NCBI GenBank assembly: GCA_003568945.1
Contig: BDIP01000075.1
Location: 1 to 24,062 of the forward strand
Direction of reading: 5' to 3'
Origin: Kipferlia bialata
Taxonomy: Eukaryota > Fornicata
Length of the DNA stretch: 24,062 nucleotides
Shown in pieces: positions 20,701 through 24,062 of this stretch. The position numbers were made by a program, and so were the translations under genes. Under the pieces are notes generated by a model that saw only the letters and a list, made by a program, of their open reading frames with translations, did not search any database and was not told where the DNA came from. Numbering within the stretch: position 1 is the first letter of the stretch; each line of letters begins with the position of its first letter.

Positions 20701-23700
20701 GGGCAGATATGTACTCTGTCTGGGTTGAGGGATATAATACATACAGAGAGCAACTGATACCCCGCTAAGGGCGATATATACCATATGTACCCACCTGTGT
20801 CTGGGCTGGGAGTCTGAGGTCGATGGTGTCCACCTGAGGATGAGTGGTGCCAATCATGTAGAGTATTCAGCATGTCTCGAATGAACATGGAGGTCTATCT
20901 AACTCTCTCTATCTCCATTATATATATATAAACTTGTACATACCTGTGAGGGTGGCAGCATGGGGCAGGGTGCAAGGGAGGCACGAAGTGTGGTGATCAT
21001 GCCTGGAGTAAGATGGAGATACCACATATTGGGACAGTAAATGGAGACGCCGATCTCCTGATATGGAATGGGAAACTGTAACTGTAACTTATGGAGGGCA
21101 CCTGATATGGACTCGAACTCTCCTCTCTCCTCGAGGGCCAGGCCGTTCAGAGAGGGGCACACTGGGGTGAGAGGGAGAGAGGGACAGTATGATGTTGTTA
21201 GGGTATGTCTCTCTGACGCACCCAGCCTGAGTGCCTCTACGGCCTCTCATTCTGGTAATGCATATATGTGATATATATATGCTACATGTATGATTGATGC
21301 ATGATTGATGTATGATTATAAGTAGCACTTACCAAGCCTGAGTGCTTCGATGGCCTCCCTCCTGTTCTTGAGCACAAGGGCTGGTGTGAGACATGATGAT
21401 AATACAACACATATGTTGATTTAGGGAGGAAGAGAGATGACGACTGTTCTTTAGTACAAGGGCTGGGGTGAGACATTATATATATACAATTCTACATACC
21501 CAAGTAGAGAGACCGAAAATGTCCATGCAAGGACAGTCTCTGGGGAAGGATCCGAATATATATTACATATACACACATATATATATAGAGAGAGATACCG
21601 TGCCTAGGGGTGTGTCTGACAGGTCCATGTCACACAGAGAGGTCAGGGGTGCAATAAAGCGGCACAGGGACTGCACAGAGGAGATGGGGTTGGAGGACAG
21701 ATCGATGGAGAGCAGGCTGGGGTGAGAAACGCAAGTTACACTGTAACGGCATCGCGTAGAAACAACACTCACTTGTCAAACACCCTGCTGAGGTCGACTG
21801 CGGGTAGGTCCTGGACACACCTCCCGTGAAGGTCGAGGGAGCTGCCGCCTGATGGGTTAGTAATATGTCTATGTGTGTATTAATGCAGTGTAAGTGGGTG
21901 TATAGAAATGGCGTACCTGGCTCGAATCTCTGTGCATCAAGGATGTCTGCCACACAGAGTGTGTGGGTGGGGAGCTCGGTGGGCATCTTGCGCATGACAG
22001 AGGAGTAGCTGGGAGTCAGGCAAAGAATGCCCAATTATAAGAAAGCTTTATGAAACCCTAACCACTACTATATGCAAGTATACACTCGTGCTGTCTCTCT
22101 CACCTTGGCTCGTACTCTGCGTCACTCATGTCAGTGGTGGAGTCAACACCTGGGGTGAGAAGGGGAGTATGTACAGAGGTATACACAATCTGTTATAGAC
22201 TCTAGCGACTCGTACCCTCTGCCAGGATGGCTCCGTCTGTGAGGGGTGTGTTGTCAGAGTATCTGGGTGTCTGGTACACACAGAGTACATCGGCCAGACG
22301 GTCAAGGACCTGCAGAGTGAGGGGGAGACCGACACTTTGAAGAGAGAGAGAGTGAGTGATTATTCATATATTTTACATACCTTCTGATCCTCGAGTGTCT
22401 CAGCCACACTCCCAGGGGTGAGGTCACCTACGGGTGAGTATAGAGGATAATACTATACATATTTTGAAATAGACACAAATAAGTTATGATAGTGTGTATA
22501 CACGCACCATAGAACACTGGGACGTCCATGAACACTGTGCTCAGCTTCTTGAGGGGAGAGGTGGCAAGGGACACAGGGCCCTGGGATGAGGGGTGCTAAG
22601 AACACCGGGTATATATACGTATATAGACACAGTAGAGAGATAAGAAATATAGAGCTTGGAGAGGTGGCAAGGGACACAGGGCTCTGGGGGGTGAGGGTAT
22701 TATAGAGATACAGTATGGGGAGATAGTGTTATTCGGAGGCATGGAGTGGAAGTAAGTGAGGAATGAGGGGGGGGGGGGGGGGGGGGGGGGAAAACAAGGG
22801 AGAGAGAGAGTATCTGTGCCCACAGCCACCTGGGTGCGCCTGGGAGGGTAAGAGAGGAAGAGAGAAGAAAGTGCATGGGAGAGAGAGTTGAAGAAAGAGA
22901 GAGAACATGCAAGGGAGAGAGAGAGAGTATGGTAGAGAGAGCGAGAGAGTACCCATGTGTACCTGAGTGGGTTGAATGCCGTGCAGTGCACCTCTGCATT
23001 GACAGACAGGGTGCGGAGGGCCCTGTCCCTAGGGGTAAGAGGTATGTATATATATATAGAGAGAGAGACAGAGAGAGAGAGAGAGACAGGGTGCGGAGGG
23101 CCCTGTCCCTAGGGGTGAGGTATATTATATATATATATATATGGAGAGAGAGAGAGAGAGAGAGAGACAGGATGCGGAGTGACCTGTCCCTAGGGGTGAG
23201 AGAAAGCATATCCATACATATTGTGTGAGAAAGTGTGTGTGTGTGTGTGTGTGTACTGTATACCTCCCGATGTCCCAGATCTTGACGCTCTTGTCATATG
23301 AGCCAGATGCCATGAGTCTCACCAGACGGGTGGAGTGGGCACTGCCTAGAGAGTAAGAGAGAGAGGAGGGGAGAGAGAGAGAAAGAGAGGGGTTATGAGT
23401 CTGACAAGGCGGGTGGAGTGGGCACTGCCTAGAGAGTCAGAAATAGACAAGACGTACATATTTACACAGCATAGTACAGTATATAGTATATATATATATA
23501 TCATACACTACCTGGCCTAGTCCCCGACTTGTCCCTCCCCCCACTCAGCATCTCCATGGCCTCCTCGTCTCTCTCCCTGTCCCTATCGGCCTGGGTGGCA
23601 GCTGCGGGTGAGGTCTATGCACATATGTTTGTATATATTGAGAAAGAGAGAAAAAGTATGTACTTTCTCCCTGTCGGCCTGGGTGGCTGCTGGGAGAGAG

Positions 23701-23989
23701 AGAGAGAGATAGAGAGAGAAAGTACTTAACTAATAGTATACAATGAGCACACATACCTAGCCCTGCCTGACTGGCTGTTGCATTGAGGGCAGCCACGACA
23801 GAGTCAGCTGGGGGGTGAGTATAACACCCAGACTAAGAGAGAGACGGTCCCTAACTGAGTACACACCTAGCCCCGTAGAGAGAGAGAGTTTGTGTGTGGT
23901 AGTGGGGATATTTTTAACTGTACAGTACACACCTAGTCCCGTTGACCCCTGGTTGGGCAGTGGCTGCAGAGTGACAGAGGACACAGTGT
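16166..23989 (-). CDS. Large WD40 and leucine-rich-repeat protein, 5' incomplete
   Basis: Forty exons keep phase for 1079 codons plus the stop (3242 nt). From 5' to 3' (high to low): 23933-23989, 23757-23807, 23512-23601, 23264-23345, 22963-23028, 22830-22839, 22508-22580, 22381-22427, 22216-22309, 22104-22149, 21917-22008, 21773-21848, 21599-21716, 21500-21539, 21333-21380, 21102-21161, 20944-21002, 20795-20833, 20510-20632, 20393-20442, 20245-20328, 19963-20053, 19776-19822, 19582-19683, 19347-19411, 19132-19236, 18993-19071, 18809-18926, 18635-18737, 18489-18585, 18353-18415, 18084-18249, 17811-18003, 17581-17709, 17298-17356, 17087-17221, 16907-16975, 16710-16766, 16315-16413, 16166-16225. 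A WD40 repeat ends LMASGSYDKSVKIWDIG and the next begins VHCTAFNP. Leucine-rich repeats follow (LLSIDLSSNPISSVQSL, LCDMDLSDTPLG). About 700 residues after these are unrecognised; a Glu/Arg-rich helical segment (MDIEEAQENRRRRNLARK) lies near the end. More WD40 blades are expected beyond the right edge. Such proteins usually act as scaffolds; no function can be assigned. Tight WD40/LRR boundaries and the 10-nt exon are the least certain parts. Confidence 0.8.
16560..16590. repeat. (AG)n microsatellite in an intron
   Basis: An unbroken AG run follows a run of G, inside intron 16414-16709 of the minus-strand gene. On the sense strand it is a (CT)n pyrimidine tract. Several shorter copies occur near 17718, 22910, 23140 and 24010. 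Confidence 0.9.
17382..17458. repeat. Two long poly-G runs (20 and 36 G) in one intron
   Basis: G runs at 17382-17401 and 17423-17458 are separated by an AG-rich spacer. They lie close upstream (sense) of the acceptor of exon 17298-17356, so on the transcript they are poly-C tracts. The plus strand could form G-quadruplexes. Exact lengths are vulnerable to sequencing error. Confidence 0.9.
17700..17772 (-). repeat. Duplicated acceptor/exon start, about 47 nt apart
   Basis: On the plus strand GTCGGAACCTGGGTAAGAGAG (17702) is followed by GCTCGAAGCCTGGGTAAGAGAG (about 17748). On the sense strand each gives CTCTTACCCAG followed by a similar exon start. Phase supports the copy at 17709. Confidence 0.75.
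19479..19620 (-). repeat. Exon end plus donor duplicated 99 nt away
   Basis: CACCTGTCAATCTTGAAGG with TGACTCCCTTTGCAGTGTC (19483) copies the donor end of exon 19582-19683 (CACCTGTCAATCTTGATGG, TGTCTCCCTTTGCAATGTC). The shared ATGTCCAGACTAT also repeats in the same intron. Only the 19582 end keeps phase. Confidence 0.9.
20024..20145 (-). repeat. Duplicated acceptor/exon start, 81 nt apart
   Basis: AGGACACGGCGCCAGAGCTC at the 5' end of exon 19963-20053 recurs as AGGACACGGTGCCACAGCTG at 20105, followed in both by a G/T-rich stretch and an acceptor (CATCCAG or CACCTGG on the sense strand). Confidence 0.85.
20590..20735 (-). repeat. Duplicated acceptor/exon start, 87 nt apart, nearly identical
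   Basis: GACATGCCCAGCCACCCAGC with AAGGGCAGAGACGTACTCTGTCTGGGGTGAG (20592) recurs at 20679 with only a few changes over about 50 bases, including the acceptor. The 20592 copy is part of exon 20510-20632. The extra copy lies 5' of it in the intron. Confidence 0.95.
21224..21475 (-). repeat. One exon with copies of both its ends
   Basis: Exon 21333-21380 has its donor end copied on one side (AGCCTGAGTGCTTCGATGGC at 21335; AGCCTGAGTGCCTCTACGGC at 21224) and its acceptor end copied on the other (ACAAGGGCTGGTGTGAGACA at 21374; ACAAGGGCTGGGGTGAGACA at 21456). The exon is therefore flanked by decoys of itself. Confidence 0.9.
22556..22700 (-). repeat. Duplicated acceptor/exon start, 103 nt apart
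   Basis: GTGGCAAGGGACACAGGGCC then CTGGGATGAGG (22561) recurs as GTGGCAAGGGACACAGGGCT then CTGGGGGGTGAGG (22664). Both are exon start plus acceptor on the sense strand; the modelled exon is 22508-22580. Confidence 0.95.
22767..22790. repeat. Poly-G run (24 G) in an intron
   Basis: An unbroken G run lies in intron 22581-22829 of the minus-strand gene, a poly-C tract on the transcript. Confidence 0.9.
22830..22839 (-). other. Candidate 10-nt microexon
   Basis: Sense-strand GCGCACCCAG between a CCTCCCAG acceptor and a GTGGCT donor joins phase 2 of the upstream exon to phase 0 of the downstream one. A longer reading into GTGGCTGTGGGCACAGAT would suit a WD40 strand (QVAVGTD) but has no canonical donor. 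Confidence 0.45.
23001..23200 (-). repeat. Three tandem ~80-nt units spanning an acceptor
   Basis: The unit ACAGGGTGCGGAGGGCCCTG, TCCCTAGGGGT, then a TATATA stretch and (AG)n starts its core at 23011, 23091 and about 23172, so spacing is 80 and 81. On the sense strand each carries CTNACCCCTAG followed by the exon start GGACAGG. Only the lowest-coordinate copy leads into the full WD40 exon (22963-23028). Confidence 0.95.
23312..23435 (-). repeat. Duplicated acceptor/exon start, 83 nt apart
   Basis: ATGAGTCTCACCAGACGGGT then GGAGTGGGCACTGCCTAGAGAG (23312) recurs as ATGAGTCTGACAAGGCGGGT with the same continuation (23395). The first belongs to the WD40 exon 23264-23345. Confidence 0.95.
23586..23700 (-). 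repeat. Duplicated acceptor/exon start, 88 nt apart
   Basis: TCGGCCTGGGTGGCAGCTG (23586) and TCGGCCTGGGTGGCTGCTG (23674), each followed by an acceptor on the sense strand. CTCCCTGTC precedes both. Confidence 0.85.
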
Positions 23990-24060
23990 CTGGGGGTGAG
24001 AGGGAGAGAGAGAGAGAGAGAGTGACAGAGGACACAGTGTCTGGGGGTGAGAGGGAGAGA
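23859..24060 (-). repeat. Copies of both ends of exon 23933-23989
   Basis: The donor end GTACACACCTAGTCCCGT (about 23926) has a copy GTACACACCTAGCCCCGT at 23859. The acceptor end GTGACAGAGGACACAGTGTC then TGGGGGTGAGAGGGAGAG (23971) has an identical copy at 24022, 51 bases away, separated by (AG)n. The identity suggests the latter is recent. Confidence 0.9.
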
Positions 24061-24062
24061 GA

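Noticed and set aside
22700-23215. 171-codon minus-strand frame rich in SLSLSL and IYIY
   Set aside because: It is the translation of (AG)n and TATATA repeats in introns across the triplicated acceptor units.
1-24062. Transposon, LTR or virus-like element, CRISPR array, operon or phage features
   Set aside because: No terminal repeats, integrase, polymerase, capsid or transposase motifs were seen. Repeats are simple-sequence tracts or local junction copies, and the genes are spliced eukaryotic ones.

Overview
This window looks like nuclear DNA from an extremely intron-rich microbial eukaryote. Exons of 10 to about 600 nt alternate with introns of about 53 to 370 nt. Many 3' splice sites carry a fused motif of the form CTNAC-C(n)-AG, in which a candidate branch-point A sits only a few bases before the acceptor AG. 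Giardia and Trichomonas introns have a comparable fused branch-point/3' splice site. Together with a BPI-like lipid-binding protein and a bacterial-type MATE transporter, this suggests a free-living metamonad, possibly an intron-rich fornicate such as Kipferlia. That assignment is inference; no marker gene here proves it.

Layout, left to right. After an (AT)n tract at the left edge comes the 3' part of a plus-strand BPI/LBP/CETP-family gene ending at 3681. A broken coding-like region follows (about 3934-5508); several of its phrases resemble the large gene further right, so it may be a decayed paralogue. About 550 bases then hold nothing I can support. A small unrecognised three-exon gene is modelled at 6056-7064. 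An 18-exon MATE transporter gene (7164-10923, 571 aa) and an 18-exon gene for an 892-aa protein with a DUF4241-like C-terminus (11151-15896) follow, both on the plus strand. A 269-base convergent gap separates these from a minus-strand gene whose stop is at 16166 and whose 5' end lies beyond the right edge. I can follow 40 exons of it (1079 codons of protein): a WD40 repeat, then leucine-rich repeats, then a long part I do not recognise.

The four main models were built by choosing GT donors and AG acceptors that keep reading phase through every junction, and each ends exactly at an in-frame stop. Intron density is about 6 to 12 per kb of coding sequence. The genes do not form an obvious pathway. 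I see no tRNA, rRNA, transposon, virus-like element or CRISPR array.

The most unusual signal is a recurrent sequence architecture. At more than 20 exon ends the last or first 15-50 bases of the exon, with its splice site and some flanking intron, are present again as a diverged copy in the neighbouring intron, usually 50-160 bases away and sometimes twice. This occurs in all four main genes and on both strands. It looks like ongoing tandem duplication across splice junctions, which could lengthen introns, supply decoy or alternative splice sites, or create new introns.
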